Source: RGIG3102 sp964369975 (GTDB lineage: Bacteria; Bacillota; Clostridia; Oscillospirales; Ruminococcaceae). Taken from it: 64,000 nucleotides of DNA. This document shows, one piece after another, positions 50,585-58,951 of this stretch. Position numbers and translations under genes: made by a program. The notes under the pieces were generated by a model, which was not told the DNA's origin, ran no database searches, and was given only the letters and a program-made list of their open reading frames with translations. Each line of letters opens with the position of its first letter. Within the stretch, counting starts at the first letter, position 1. The stretch covers positions 62,001-126,000 of the forward strand of contig CAYJFZ010000004.1 of NCBI GenBank assembly GCA_964369975.1, given 5' to 3'.

Positions 50585-51442
50585 ATGGCGAAAAAAAATA
50601 CCGGCCTTGGCCGTGGTCTTGACTCGCTATTCTTATCGCAAGACCAACAAATTTCAAACGCACCAATACAAACAGTAAAACTATCAGAGATTGACACAGA
50701 TCCAAACCAGCCAAGAAAAACATTCGAGGCGCAAAGTTTAGAGCAATTAAGTCAGTCGATTTTAGAGCACGGTGTATTACAACCAATCATCTTAGCTCCA
50801 AATGGGCTTAATAGGTACAAAATCATAGCAGGCGAGAGAAGATTTAGAGCTTCAAGAATGGCACAGCTTACAGAAATTCCTGCTATTATAAAAGACATAT
50901 CAACTGATAAAGCAAAAGAAATTGCCTTAATAGAGAACTTGCAAAGGGAAGACTTAGACCCTATTGAAGTAGCTCAAGGATATAAAAATTTAATGGAAAG
51001 CTTTAACTTAACTCAAGATGAAATAAGTAAAAAACTTTCAATACCACGATCGAGTGTGGCGAATAGCCTTAGAATACTTAATTTGCCAAAGCTTATTTTA
51101 GAAATGGTAAAAGAGCAGCATCTATCCTTAGGACATGCAAAAGTGATATTATCATTACAAGATGAGAAAATGCAAATAGAAGTGGCAAATCAAGTAAAAG
51201 AAAAAGCCCTTTCAGTAAGGCAGTGTGAGCTATTAGCTAAGTCCTTGCAGACTCAACAAAATAAAAAACCTACAACTCAATCAAAGCCAAACATAGTAAA
51301 AGAAATAGAAATCGCTTTAAGTAATTTACACGGTACAAGCGTGAAAGTTTCTTCCTATAAAGATGGCAAAGGTAATTTAACTATATCATTTAACAGCGAT
51401 GAGCAATTAAAAGAAATCGCAAACTTATTAGAAAAAAAATAA
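50585..51442 (+). CDS. spo0J: Chromosome partitioning protein ParB/Spo0J
   Basis: Spo0J (285 aa) binds parS, uses CTP to slide as a clamp and loads SMC. It has the N-terminal GLGRGLDSLF that stimulates Soj, the CTP motif IIAGERRFRASRMAQL, IENLQREDLDPIEVAQGY, the helix-turn-helix LTQDEISKKLSIPRSSVANSLRIL and the GHAK box in LSLGHAKVIL. The C-terminal dimer domain is intact. Its GERR motif is canonical, unlike Noc. It is co-transcribed with soj and serS. Confidence 0.97.
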   Translation: MAKKNTGLGRGLDSLFLSQDQQISNAPIQTVKLSEIDTDPNQPRKTFEAQSLEQLSQSILEHGVLQPIILAPNGLNRYKIIAGERRFRASRMAQLTEIPAIIKDISTDKAKEIALIENLQREDLDPIEVAQGYKNLMESFNLTQDEISKKLSIPRSSVANSLRILNLPKLILEMVKEQHLSLGHAKVILSLQDEKMQIEVANQVKEKALSVRQCELLAKSLQTQQNKKPTTQSKPNIVKEIEIALSNLHGTSVKVSSYKDGKGNLTISFNSDEQLKEIANLLEKK

Positions 51443-51458
51443 TTTTAAGGAGAAAATT

Positions 51459-52748
51459 ATGTTAGACATAAAAAGAATTAGAGAAAATAAAGAAGAAGTA
51501 ATTACAGCGCTAAACCGCAGAGGGCAAGACTATACACAATTAATCAACGAAGTTTTAGAAGTTGATGAGAAAAGAAGAACACTTCAAAGTAAAGTAGACA
51601 CGCTAAAAGCAAAGCAAAACGAAGCTTCAAAATTAATCCCTGTATACAAAAAAGAAAATAAAGACACTACACAGCTAATGCAAGAGATGAAAACTCTTTC
51701 AGATGAAATAAAAACAGATGATGCACAGGTTACAAAATTAGAGCAGGAGCAAACAGACTTATTACTAAACATTCCAAATGCACCAGATGCAACAGTGCCA
51801 GACGGCGTTGATGAAACAAAAAATGTAGAAGTTAGAAAATGGGGACAAACACCAAAATTCAACTTTACACCAAAGGCTCACTGGGAATTAGGAAAAGACC
51901 TTGACATCTTAGACCCTGAAAGAGCGGCAAAAGTTACAGGGGCAAGATTCCATTTCTATAAAGGCCTTGGCTCAAGATTAGAAAGAGCAATCTTTAACTT
52001 CTACTTAGATTTACATTCAACACAGCATGGATATACAGAGATGTTCCCTCCATTCATAGCAAATGCACAAAGTATGATGGGTACAGGCCAGTTGCCAAAA
52101 TTCAAAGAAGATATGTTTAAATTAGAAGACCACGATTGGTATTTAATCCCAACAGCAGAAGTGCCTGTAACAAACTATCACAGAGATGAAATCTTAGAAG
52201 GCGATAAACTGCCTTATAAATACTGTGCTTATTCTGCTTGCTTTAGAGCAGAGGCAGGTTCTGCTGGTAGAGATACAAGAGGCTTAATTCGCCAACACGA
52301 ATTTAATAAAGTAGAACTTGTAAAATTCACAAAGCCAGACCAAAGCTGGGACGAGCTTGAAAGCTTGACAAACAATGCTGAAAAAGCATTACAATTATTA
52401 GGTCTTCCATATAGAACAATCGCTCTATGCGCAGGGGATATGGGTTTTTCAAGTGCGAAAACTTATGATATAGAAGTATGGCTACCAAGCTATGACAGCT
52501 ATAAAGAAATTTCATCTTGCTCAAATTTCACTGATTATCAAGCAAGAAGAATGCAAATAAGATATAAAGACCAAGCGACTGATAAAGCTCAAATGATTCA
52601 CACTCTTAACGGCTCAGGGCTTGCTGTAGGTAGAACTTTTGCAGCTATTTTAGAAAACTTCCAAAACGAAGATGGCTCTGTAAATGTTCCTGAAGTTTTA
52701 GTGCCTTACATGGGCGGCGTAACTAAAATTGAAAAAAAGGACTTATAA
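51459..52748 (+). CDS. serS: Seryl-tRNA synthetase
   Basis: SerRS (429 aa) charges tRNA-Ser. It has the N-terminal coiled-coil arm (residues about 30-100) and the class II motifs, visible as RAEAGSAGRDTRGLIRQHEF (motif 2 region), SCSNFTDYQARRM, and LNGSGLAVGRTFAAILEN (motif 3). It starts 16 bases after spo0J and has no T-box leader. A spo0J-serS neighbourhood is seen in other clostridia. Confidence 0.97.
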   Translation: MLDIKRIRENKEEVITALNRRGQDYTQLINEVLEVDEKRRTLQSKVDTLKAKQNEASKLIPVYKKENKDTTQLMQEMKTLSDEIKTDDAQVTKLEQEQTDLLLNIPNAPDATVPDGVDETKNVEVRKWGQTPKFNFTPKAHWELGKDLDILDPERAAKVTGARFHFYKGLGSRLERAIFNFYLDLHSTQHGYTEMFPPFIANAQSMMGTGQLPKFKEDMFKLEDHDWYLIPTAEVPVTNYHRDEILEGDKLPYKYCAYSACFRAEAGSAGRDTRGLIRQHEFNKVELVKFTKPDQSWDELESLTNNAEKALQLLGLPYRTIALCAGDMGFSSAKTYDIEVWLPSYDSYKEISSCSNFTDYQARRMQIRYKDQATDKAQMIHTLNGSGLAVGRTFAAILENFQNEDGSVNVPEVLVPYMGGVTKIEKKDL

Positions 52749-52797
52749 TAAAAATTAAATAAAAACGGAGTAGATATAAACACTACTTTAAAAAAAC

Positions 52798-52835
52798 AAA
52801 CTACCAATATCGAATTTGATATTGGTAGTTTTAGT
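52798..52835 (+). terminator. Terminator of the soj-spo0J-serS operon
   Basis: AAACTACCAATATC (52798-52811) pairs perfectly with GATATTGGTAGTTT (52818-52831). Confidence 0.85.
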
Positions 52836-52904
52836 TTATATATAAAAGGCAAGTAAGGTTAAAATTGCCCGAAATAAAATATCACATTTTTTTCAGTAAA
52901 AATA

Positions 52905-53226
52905 TGGTATAATAAATATATATACATATATTCAAATGTTCTATTGAGCATTTTTTTATTCGCCGAGTTCGATGATAAATAAAATAAAAATTAGAAAAAT
53001 ATCTGCTTTTTTTAAAATTAATATATAGATAAAGGTAGATTGATAGTTTCTATATTAAGGCAAGGACGAAGAAAAGCAAAATGTTTTTTAATCTCTAAAA
53101 CAAAAGAGCAAAATCAAAAAACCGAAAACTTATATGAAAGTATAAGTAAAATAAAAAGTTTTGTAATTCAAAATAAGTAAAAAATATTTTGAGAAAAAAC
53201 TACACGAAAAGAAAAGGAGTTTAGAC
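52905..53226 (+). promoter_or_regulatory. Promoter and long leader of the symporter operon
   Basis: TATAAT (52908-52913) with extended -10 TGG starts a leader of about 300 bases. A hairpin AATGTTC/GAGCATT with a T run (52936-52958) lies close to the start and could be an attenuator. The rest is A-rich, and I recognise no riboswitch. Confidence 0.45.
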
Positions 53227-53358
53227 ATGGGTGAAATTATAGTATCAATAGTAATCGGCGGCTGTTTAGTTATAGCTGGGATTGCTATGAACATCGTACT
53301 AACAAAAGAAGAAAAGCAAATTTTCACAAACGAAGAAAAAGGGGAGGGTAAAGAATAA
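53227..53358 (+). CDS. Small membrane accessory protein of the symporter (43 aa)
   Basis: A 43-aa protein with one membrane helix (IIVSIVIGGCLVIAGIAMNI) and a charged tail rich in Lys and Glu. AAAAGGAG precedes its ATG. Its stop overlaps the symporter start as TAATG, so the two are translated together. Many sodium:solute symporters of clostridia have such a small partner; I judge it the same kind by position and size. Its function is unknown, perhaps in assembly or stability. Confidence 0.75.
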   Translation: MGEIIVSIVIGGCLVIAGIAMNIVLTKEEKQIFTNEEKGEGKE

Positions 53359-54974
53359 TGAATATATATTTTTTAGGCGTTATTATTAGTATCCTCGTTT
53401 ATTTAGCAGTAGGTGTATATGCAGGTAGGGCAATTAAAAATGTAAATGACTATTATGTAAGTGGCAGAAACGCAACGACATTATTAATAGCAGGCACTCT
53501 TTTTGCTTCAATGCTTTCAGTTAATGGCTTTATGGGGGATCAAGGCTGGGTGTATACAGGTAACATCACTTCATTAGTTTTATTAAATTCTATTTGTGCT
53601 GTTGGCTATGTAATTGGTCCTTTAATTTTTGGCAGATTCCTAAGGCGTTCTGAGTGTACTACTATGCCAGAATATTTCGGCGATAGGTTTTGCGATATTA
53701 AAAACCGCAGAGTAGCAGGGATAGTTACAATAATTTCAATAACTGCTTATTTATTAGCTTCAATTACAGGCGTTGGTATATTAATGCAAGAATTAACAGG
53801 GCTTTCTTATGAATTATGTTTATTCTTAGCTTGGGCTTGCTTTACAGGCTTTACTTTTTATTCAGGCTCAAAAGGCGTTATCTTAACTGATACTATGATG
53901 TTTATAGTATTCATAGGTGGGGCGATAATCGCAGGCGTTTACATATTTAATGCACAAGGTGGTATTTCTGACTTATTGCCAAACTTAATGGCAAACCCAG
54001 ATATACCAGAAAACATTCTTGACTACCACGGAAATATCCCAGGCACAGGTGCAACTGATGTTTTCGGCGCTGTTATGTATAGTATAACTATGGGGATAGT
54101 GTGGTGCATCACTGTTGCAATTTCTCCTTGGCAGGCAGGCAGAAACTTAATGGCAAAAAGCGAACATGTAACATTTAGAGCTGGGGCTATTGCTGCTATT
54201 TGTACTGTTGTGTTTTTATTATTTTTAAACTTAGCATCTATAGCTGTTTTAAATTTAAACCCGTTTATAGAAGACCCGCAAAGAGTATTAATTTGGGCAG
54301 CGTTTAATGTGATGCCTGATATAGTGGGTACTTTACTATTAGCAGGTATAATGGCGGCAGGGCTTTCCTCATCTTCAACCTTCTTATCTGTTATCGGATT
54401 TTCAGTAACTTCGGATATAATCCCAATAAAATTCAAATCTGAAAAAGAGCAGTTAAAAGTGAGCAGATGGATAATGCTTGTAATAGGAATAATCTCTTTA
54501 ATCCTTGCTTATATGGGACTTGGCGGAGTGAGAATAATCTCATGGTTTGCCTCAACTATTATAGCGGCATCTTGGGCTGTTCCTGGAATTGGTAGCATAG
54601 TGAGTAAAAAATTATCAGCTACTGGGGCGAGATGGTCGATGATAGCAGGCTTTTTAGGCTTTATTACAACTAAAACTTTAGCGAGCATGCCATCGCTAAG
54701 TGTAGGCAGTATTTTTATTAATTTCTTAGATCCATTTTTTATCGGTATTTACCTAAGTTTAATTTTTGCAATTATTGGCTCAAAACTTCATCCAGTAAAA
54801 GAAGAAGAAAAGCAGTATAGAGATAAATTAATGATAATACCAAATTCTGAAAGAGTGGCAAAAGATTATAAACAAGATAAAAAATACGGCGTAGTTTTAA
54901 TAGTCGCTGGGGTATTAACTACTGTTTTCTTAATCTTTGGCTGGGCGCTACCTTACAATGGAATAACTTTTTAA
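53358..54974 (+). CDS. Sodium:solute symporter (SSS family)
   Basis: This 538-aa protein has about 13 membrane helices and belongs to the SSS family, which couples sodium entry to uptake of a solute. Family segments are YYVSGRNATTLLIAGTLFAS near the N-terminus and AGIMAAGLSSSSTFLSVIG in the sodium-site helix. The substrate cannot be told; amino acid, organic acid or sugar are all possible. It is preceded by a coupled small accessory protein and followed by a terminator. Confidence 0.9.
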   Translation: MNIYFLGVIISILVYLAVGVYAGRAIKNVNDYYVSGRNATTLLIAGTLFASMLSVNGFMGDQGWVYTGNITSLVLLNSICAVGYVIGPLIFGRFLRRSECTTMPEYFGDRFCDIKNRRVAGIVTIISITAYLLASITGVGILMQELTGLSYELCLFLAWACFTGFTFYSGSKGVILTDTMMFIVFIGGAIIAGVYIFNAQGGISDLLPNLMANPDIPENILDYHGNIPGTGATDVFGAVMYSITMGIVWCITVAISPWQAGRNLMAKSEHVTFRAGAIAAICTVVFLLFLNLASIAVLNLNPFIEDPQRVLIWAAFNVMPDIVGTLLLAGIMAAGLSSSSTFLSVIGFSVTSDIIPIKFKSEKEQLKVSRWIMLVIGIISLILAYMGLGGVRIISWFASTIIAASWAVPGIGSIVSKKLSATGARWSMIAGFLGFITTKTLASMPSLSVGSIFINFLDPFFIGIYLSLIFAIIGSKLHPVKEEEKQYRDKLMIIPNSERVAKDYKQDKKYGVVLIVAGVLTTVFLIFGWALPYNGITF

Positions 54975-54994
54975 TTAAATTACTATAATTATAA

Positions 54995-55024
54995 AAAACA
55001 GGCACTTTTAAAAGTGCCTGTTTT
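54995..55024 (+). terminator. Terminator of the symporter operon
   Basis: AAAACAGGCACTTTT (54995-55009) and AAAAGTGCCTGTTTT (55010-55024) form a perfect inverted repeat. Confidence 0.85.
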
Positions 55025-55185
55025 AATAAAAGGATTATAATTAGAACACAAGACAATTTTAAAAACTTTTTTATAGCTATATTTTTTTACTCGTTTATAT
55101 AATATTATAAATCTTAATTAAATAATAAGGCTTTATAAATTCTAAAAATTTATTATAGGAGTATCAAAGACTATAAAAAAAATTG

Positions 55186-55210
55186 CAAACAAAAAAAGGC
55201 TTGCGCCCTT
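55186..55210 (-). terminator. Terminator of the 43-aa gene on the minus strand
   Basis: Read on the minus strand, AAGGGC and GCCTT pair around a GCAA tetraloop, followed by seven T. Confidence 0.65.
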
Positions 55211-55275
55211 ATTTGTAAAATATGTAATATTTTAAGATAGATAGAAATTTTAGCCTTAAATTTATTTGATAATGA

Positions 55276-55407
55276 TTATGTATCATTATCGCTTTTCGTT
55301 TGCGACAAAAACATCTCCTCTACACTGTTTTGAATTTTAGCGATTTCTTCACTTAATTGTGAAAGACGGTTAAATAAATAATAATATAATTGTTTGTATT
55401 CCTCCAT
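55276..55407 (-). CDS. Small hypothetical protein, 43 aa
   Basis: A 43-residue product (opens MEEYKQLYYYLFNRLSQLSE) that looks like one long amphipathic helix. It is of the type of short clostridial proteins that begin with a YKxLYxxLFN motif. AAAGGATG lies upstream, and a GCAA-loop terminator lies 66 bases after the stop on the same strand, which supports a real short transcript. An overlapping ATG five bases upstream is out of frame and stops early. An inverted repeat (AACACTTT/AAAGTGTT, about 55438-55468) lies in the leader. Function unknown. Confidence 0.6.
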   Translation of the reverse strand: MEEYKQLYYYLFNRLSQLSEEIAKIQNSVEEMFLSQTKSDNDT

Positions 55408-55412
55408 ACCAT

Positions 55413-55783
55413 GGCACACATCCTTTCATTAGATTTAAAACACTTTGTAAAAAAAATAGTAAAGTGTTAGGCGGTGAGGGGGTTATATTTTTGTCCTAAG
55501 TTAAGTTTATACTAAGAGTAATGAGAACTTTGTAGAAAATTGTATCTTTTAAAAGAAATTTTTAAATATTTATATGAATAAAGAGAATATTCGCAAAATT
55601 CATAAAAAATATAGTTGTAATGTAGATAATTTTAAAAGATAAAAAAACAAATTAATCTTAAAATTTATTTTAAATTTGATAAAAAAACAAATAGAAGAAA
55701 ATAAAAAAATATAAAAATTTATTAATAGTATAATTTTTTTATTAAAAAGCAAGGCTAAGACAGGCAAAAATAATAAAAAAGTC
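55413..55783. other. AT-rich gap before the tRNA genes
   Basis: No gene recognised. It holds the leader or promoter of the leftward 43-aa gene and A/T-rich DNA before the tRNA promoter. Confidence 0.45.
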
Positions 55784-55812
55784 TTGACAAAGATATTTGT
55801 TTATAATATAAT
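55784..55812 (+). promoter_or_regulatory. Consensus promoter of the tRNA pair
   Basis: TTGACA (55784-55789), 17 bases, TATAAT (55807-55812): a perfect match in both boxes. Confidence 0.88.
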
Positions 55813-55845
55813 AATCATTGCACTCAAAGAAGTGTGTATGTATAA

Positions 55846-55922
55846 GGCGGCATAGCTCAGTTGGCTAGAGCACCCGGTTCATACCCGGTAGGTCGTAGGT
55901 TCAAGTCCCACTGCCGCTACCA
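55846..55922 (+). tRNA. tRNA-Met (CAT)
   Basis: A 77-base cloverleaf with encoded CCA. The acceptor stem GGCGGCA pairs with TGCCGCT (one G-U), the anticodon loop is TTCATAC and the T-arm contains GTTCAAG. The first acceptor pair is G-U rather than the mismatch of an initiator tRNA, so it is elongator-type; an isoleucine tRNA with modified C34 cannot be excluded. Confidence 0.92.
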
Positions 55923-55937
55923 TACTTTTTAACTTAT

Positions 55938-56012
55938 GGCCCGTTGGTCAAGCGGTTAAGACACCGCCCTTTCACGGCGGTAACACGGGTTCGATTCCCG
56001 TACGGGTCACCA
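55938..56012 (+). tRNA. tRNA-Glu (TTC)
   Basis: A 75-base cloverleaf with encoded CCA. The acceptor GGCCCGT pairs with ACGGGTC (one G-U), the anticodon loop is CTTTCAC and the T-arm is ACGGGTTCGATTCCCGT. It lies 15 bases after tRNA-Met and is co-transcribed. Confidence 0.95.
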
Positions 56013-56015
56013 AAA

Positions 56016-56051
56016 AACAAGGTGCAATCTTAGGATTGCGCCTTGTTTTTT
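56016..56051 (+). terminator. Terminator of the tRNA operon
   Basis: CAAGGTGCAATC and GATTGCGCCTTG pair around TTAG (one G-U), followed by T7. Confidence 0.85.
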
Positions 56052-56061
56052 TCGTGAGAGT

Positions 56062-56121
56062 GGGAATCGAACAACACGGCACACCGCAGTGTGCAAAAAA
56101 CAACCTGAATGGTTGTTTTTT
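56062..56121. repeat. Antisense tRNA-like fragment and two hairpins
   Basis: GGGAATCGAAC (56062-56072) is the exact reverse complement of the tRNA-Glu T-loop region. It is followed by hairpin GCACAC/GTGTGC (56079-56094) and by AAAAAACAACC/GGTTGTTTTTT (56095-56121), a terminator-like stem. Confidence 0.6.
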
Positions 56122-56124
56122 AGT

Positions 56125-56202
56125 GTGCGGGTAGATTCCTGTACGGGTCAGTGCGGATAGATTCCTGTACGAGTCAGCGTGGGTAGATTCCTGTTTAACT
56201 TA
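56125..56202 (+). repeat. Three tandem degenerate copies of the tRNA-Glu 3' end
   Basis: Copies of 26 bp at 56125-56150, 56151-56176 and 56177-56202 each contain GTAGATTCCTGT or GATAGATTCCTGT. The first also has GTACGGGTCA, the last ten bases of the tRNA before CC. They match the T-arm and acceptor end of tRNA-Glu with a one-base deletion in the T-loop. The third copy is truncated on its right. Nothing else is recognised up to the promoter at 56359. Confidence 0.75.
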
Positions 56203-56358
56203 CTAAGAATCATATGTGCAAAAAACAGAGCACGCAATTATTACATCTATATTGTGTGTGTTAGAATATAGTAAGATTATAATATTAAAATAATCATCTC
56301 ACTGCAAATAAATACAAAAAAAGAGATATAAAGTATAAGTAATAAAAAATATTTTTAT

Positions 56359-56387
56359 TTTACAAAAAAAATAAAATAGTGTATAAT
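56359..56387 (+). promoter_or_regulatory. Promoter of the glycan operon
   Basis: TTTACA (56359-56364), 17 bases, TATAAT (56382-56387). Confidence 0.7.
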
Positions 56388-56460
56388 GGTATGGATAATA
56401 TGCAAAATTAAAAAAGAGAAATTATCTAATAAAATCTTTAGTAAAAAGGTAGGGGCTTTA

Positions 56461-57375
56461 ATGATTTATTTAATTGGACACACAGGCTTTGTAGGCTCGA
56501 ATTTAAAAGAAAGTTTTAGTTTTGATGGGCTTTTTAATTCAAAAAATATACAAGATGCTTTTAATACAAACCCAGATGAAATTTATTATAGCGCTGTACC
56601 TGCAAAAAAGTTTATAGCAAATAAATTCCCAGAGGAAGATTTTAAAATAATACAAAATGCTATTGAAAATATAAAAAAAATTAATCCTAAAAAAATAGTA
56701 TTAATTTCAACAGTCGATGTATATGAAGAGCCAAACGGCAAAGATGAAGACTATGATATGCAAAGTCAAAATCTTTCCCCTTATGGGAAAAATCGCTTAT
56801 ACTTAGAAGAATTTGTAAAAGCAAATTTTACTGATTATTTAATAGTGCGCCTGCCTGCACTATACGGAAAAAACTTAAAAAAGAACTTTTTATATGATTT
56901 TATTAAATTTATCCCCGCTATGCTAACGGATGAAAAAATAAAAAGTTTGAGCGAAGAAGAAAGCGAAATATTATCTTATTACACAAAGCAAGACAATGGC
57001 TTTCATACTTTAAATGAAAACATAGATGAAAAAAAGCTAAGGTCTATTTTTGAAAAATTAAATTTTTCAGCTTTAAATTTTACTGATGATAAATCAATGT
57101 TTCAGTTTTATAATTTAAAATATCTATTTAATGATATTAAAATAGCAAAAGAAAACAATATAAAAGTATTAAATATAGCAACAGAAGGTTTAACTGCCGG
57201 CGAAGTGTATAAGTATTTAACAAATAAAGAATTTAACAACACTTTAAATGCAAAGCCTATGCACTATGATTTTAGAACAAAGCATGCAAAGGTCTTTAAT
57301 AAAAAAGGCGAATATATACAAAACAAAGAATTTATTTTACAAGATATAAAAGAGTATATAAAGGAGCAGATATGA
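56461..57375 (+). CDS. NAD-dependent sugar epimerase/dehydratase family protein
   Basis: This 304-aa cytoplasmic protein is an extended short-chain dehydrogenase that likely modifies a nucleotide sugar. The Rossmann loop is IGHTGFVGSN at the N-terminus, and the catalytic region reads STVDVY and then SPYGKNRLYLEE. The usual YxxxK appears as YGKNR, with Arg in place of Lys, so activity is uncertain. The start at 56461 lies after AGGTAGGGG; an open frame upstream overlaps the promoter. It is the first gene of a six-gene operon, and the next gene overlaps by four bases. Confidence 0.75.
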   Translation: MIYLIGHTGFVGSNLKESFSFDGLFNSKNIQDAFNTNPDEIYYSAVPAKKFIANKFPEEDFKIIQNAIENIKKINPKKIVLISTVDVYEEPNGKDEDYDMQSQNLSPYGKNRLYLEEFVKANFTDYLIVRLPALYGKNLKKNFLYDFIKFIPAMLTDEKIKSLSEEESEILSYYTKQDNGFHTLNENIDEKKLRSIFEKLNFSALNFTDDKSMFQFYNLKYLFNDIKIAKENNIKVLNIATEGLTAGEVYKYLTNKEFNNTLNAKPMHYDFRTKHAKVFNKKGEYIQNKEFILQDIKEYIKEQI

Positions 57376-58160
57376 AATTATCAATTTCAAATATAGCCTG
57401 GGATAAATCCGATGATGAAGAAATGTATAGCTTTTTAAAACAAGAGGGAATACAAGGAATAGAAATCGCCCCGACAAGACTTTTTGAAAATCCTTATGAA
57501 AACTTAGAGATGTCTTTTTTATACGCTGATATGCTAAGGAATAAGTATAACTTAGAAATTAGCAGTATGCAGAGCATTTGGTATGGCATACAAGGCAATA
57601 TTTTTAATAAAGAGGATAGAGAGTTTTTATCCGCTTACACTATAAAGGCTATAAAGTTTGCAAATAGTATGGGGATAAAAAACTTAGTTTTTGGCTGTCC
57701 TAAAAATCGAAATATGGAAAAAGGGGATAGTATAGACGATGCAAAAGAGTTTTTTTATTCTTTAGCCCAAAAGGCAAGGGAATACAACACTGTTTTAAGT
57801 ATTGAGCCAAACCCTACAATTTACAACACAAACTTTTTAAATTTTACAAAAGATGCTTGTGAATTTGTAAAAGAAGTAAATAACGAGGGCTTAAAAGTAA
57901 ATATTGATTTTGGCACTATTCTTTACAATGAAGAAAATCCGCATTTAATAAAAACATATAAAACAATAGTAAATCACATACATTTAAGTGAGCCTTATTT
58001 AGAGCATGTCAACAAAAAAGATGAACATGATACCCTAAAAAAGGTCTTATCAAAAATAGATTATAAAAATTATCTTTCAATAGAGATGAAAAATCAAAAC
58101 AACCTACAATCAGTTAAAAATTCAGTATTATATATGAAAGAGGCATTTTATGGAATATAA
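57372..58160 (+). CDS. Sugar phosphate isomerase/epimerase (xylose-isomerase-like TIM barrel)
   Basis: This 262-aa protein has an AP-endonuclease-2 type TIM barrel. Visible pieces are ISNIAWDKSDDEEMYSFLKQ, GIEIAPTR, the metal-ligand strands LSIEPNPTIYNT and VNIDFGTI, NHIHLSEP and SIEMKNQ. The Glu, Asp, His and final Glu fit a divalent-metal site. It should isomerise or epimerise a sugar or sugar phosphate for the same glycan as its neighbours. It overlaps the genes on both sides. Confidence 0.8.
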   Translation: MKLSISNIAWDKSDDEEMYSFLKQEGIQGIEIAPTRLFENPYENLEMSFLYADMLRNKYNLEISSMQSIWYGIQGNIFNKEDREFLSAYTIKAIKFANSMGIKNLVFGCPKNRNMEKGDSIDDAKEFFYSLAQKAREYNTVLSIEPNPTIYNTNFLNFTKDACEFVKEVNNEGLKVNIDFGTILYNEENPHLIKTYKTIVNHIHLSEPYLEHVNKKDEHDTLKKVLSKIDYKNYLSIEMKNQNNLQSVKNSVLYMKEAFYGI

Positions 58161-58941
58161 AAACATAAAAGGTGTACCAAAATTTGAAAGTTTTGAATTT
58201 TGCGAAAAGAAAAATAAGTATTGCTTAATAATACCTATTATTAATGAAAAAGAGAATATTAAGTTTGAATTAGCAAGGGCAAAAGTGAATAAGATTAATA
58301 TGCTTTGTGATATTATCATTTGCGATGGCGCTTCAAGCGATGGCTCAAATGATGAGGATTTTTTAAAAGCTTTAGGAGTGAATACCCTATTGATAAAAAG
58401 AGATAAAGGCAAACAAGCAGCACAGCTTAGAATGGGCTTTTATTTCGCTATAAAAAGAGGGTATGAAGGAATTATCACAATAGATGGCAATAACAAAGAT
58501 TCAATAGAAGATGTAACAAAGTTTATAGATAAATTAGATGAGGGCTATGACTTTGTGCAAGGCTCAAGGTATGTAGTTGGCGGACAAGCTATTAACACTC
58601 CTGTAATTAGACATTTAGCTGTAAAATACATTCATTCACCTATAATTTCTTTTACAGCAAAAGAAAAATTCACAGACTCAACTAATAATTTTAGAGCTTA
58701 CTCAATGAAGTATTTGCAACACCCATTAGTACAGCCTTTTAGAAATATTTTTCAAACTTATGAATTATTAGCCTACCTTTCAACAAGGGCTTCACAATTA
58801 GGCTTAAAAACTTGTGAAGTAGCTGTAAGTAGGGCATATCCTAATACGGGCGAAGTTCCTACAAAGATAAGTCCTATAAAAGGCAATGCCTTATTGATGA
58901 AAATTTTAATAGAAAATGCCATGGGTAAATACAACCCATAA
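58150..58941 (+). CDS. Glycosyltransferase family 2
   Basis: This 263-aa enzyme has a GT-A fold: LIIPIINEKENI, the nucleotide-sugar segment ICDGASSDGS, KGKQAAQLRMGFYFA and the metal-binding region ITIDGNNKDS. No membrane helix follows, so it is peripheral. It is closest to the polyprenyl-phosphate mannosyl or glucosyl transferase branch, but donor and acceptor are unknown. It begins inside the preceding gene (11 bases) behind GAAAGAGG, typical of a coupled operon. Confidence 0.82.
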   Translation: MEYKNIKGVPKFESFEFCEKKNKYCLIIPIINEKENIKFELARAKVNKINMLCDIIICDGASSDGSNDEDFLKALGVNTLLIKRDKGKQAAQLRMGFYFAIKRGYEGIITIDGNNKDSIEDVTKFIDKLDEGYDFVQGSRYVVGGQAINTPVIRHLAVKYIHSPIISFTAKEKFTDSTNNFRAYSMKYLQHPLVQPFRNIFQTYELLAYLSTRASQLGLKTCEVAVSRAYPNTGEVPTKISPIKGNALLMKILIENAMGKYNP

Positions 58942-58951
58942 AAGGAGTAAG

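Noticed and set aside
51443..51458. T-box control of serS
   Set aside because: Only 16 bases separate spo0J and serS, far too short for a T-box; there is no internal terminator.
52937..52950. Third parS-like site (TGTTCTATTGAGCA)
   Set aside because: Only the left arm matches; it is better explained as one arm of the hairpin at 52936-52958.
52920..53226. Riboswitch in the symporter leader
   Set aside because: Long leader, but A-rich with no conserved aptamer core I recognise.
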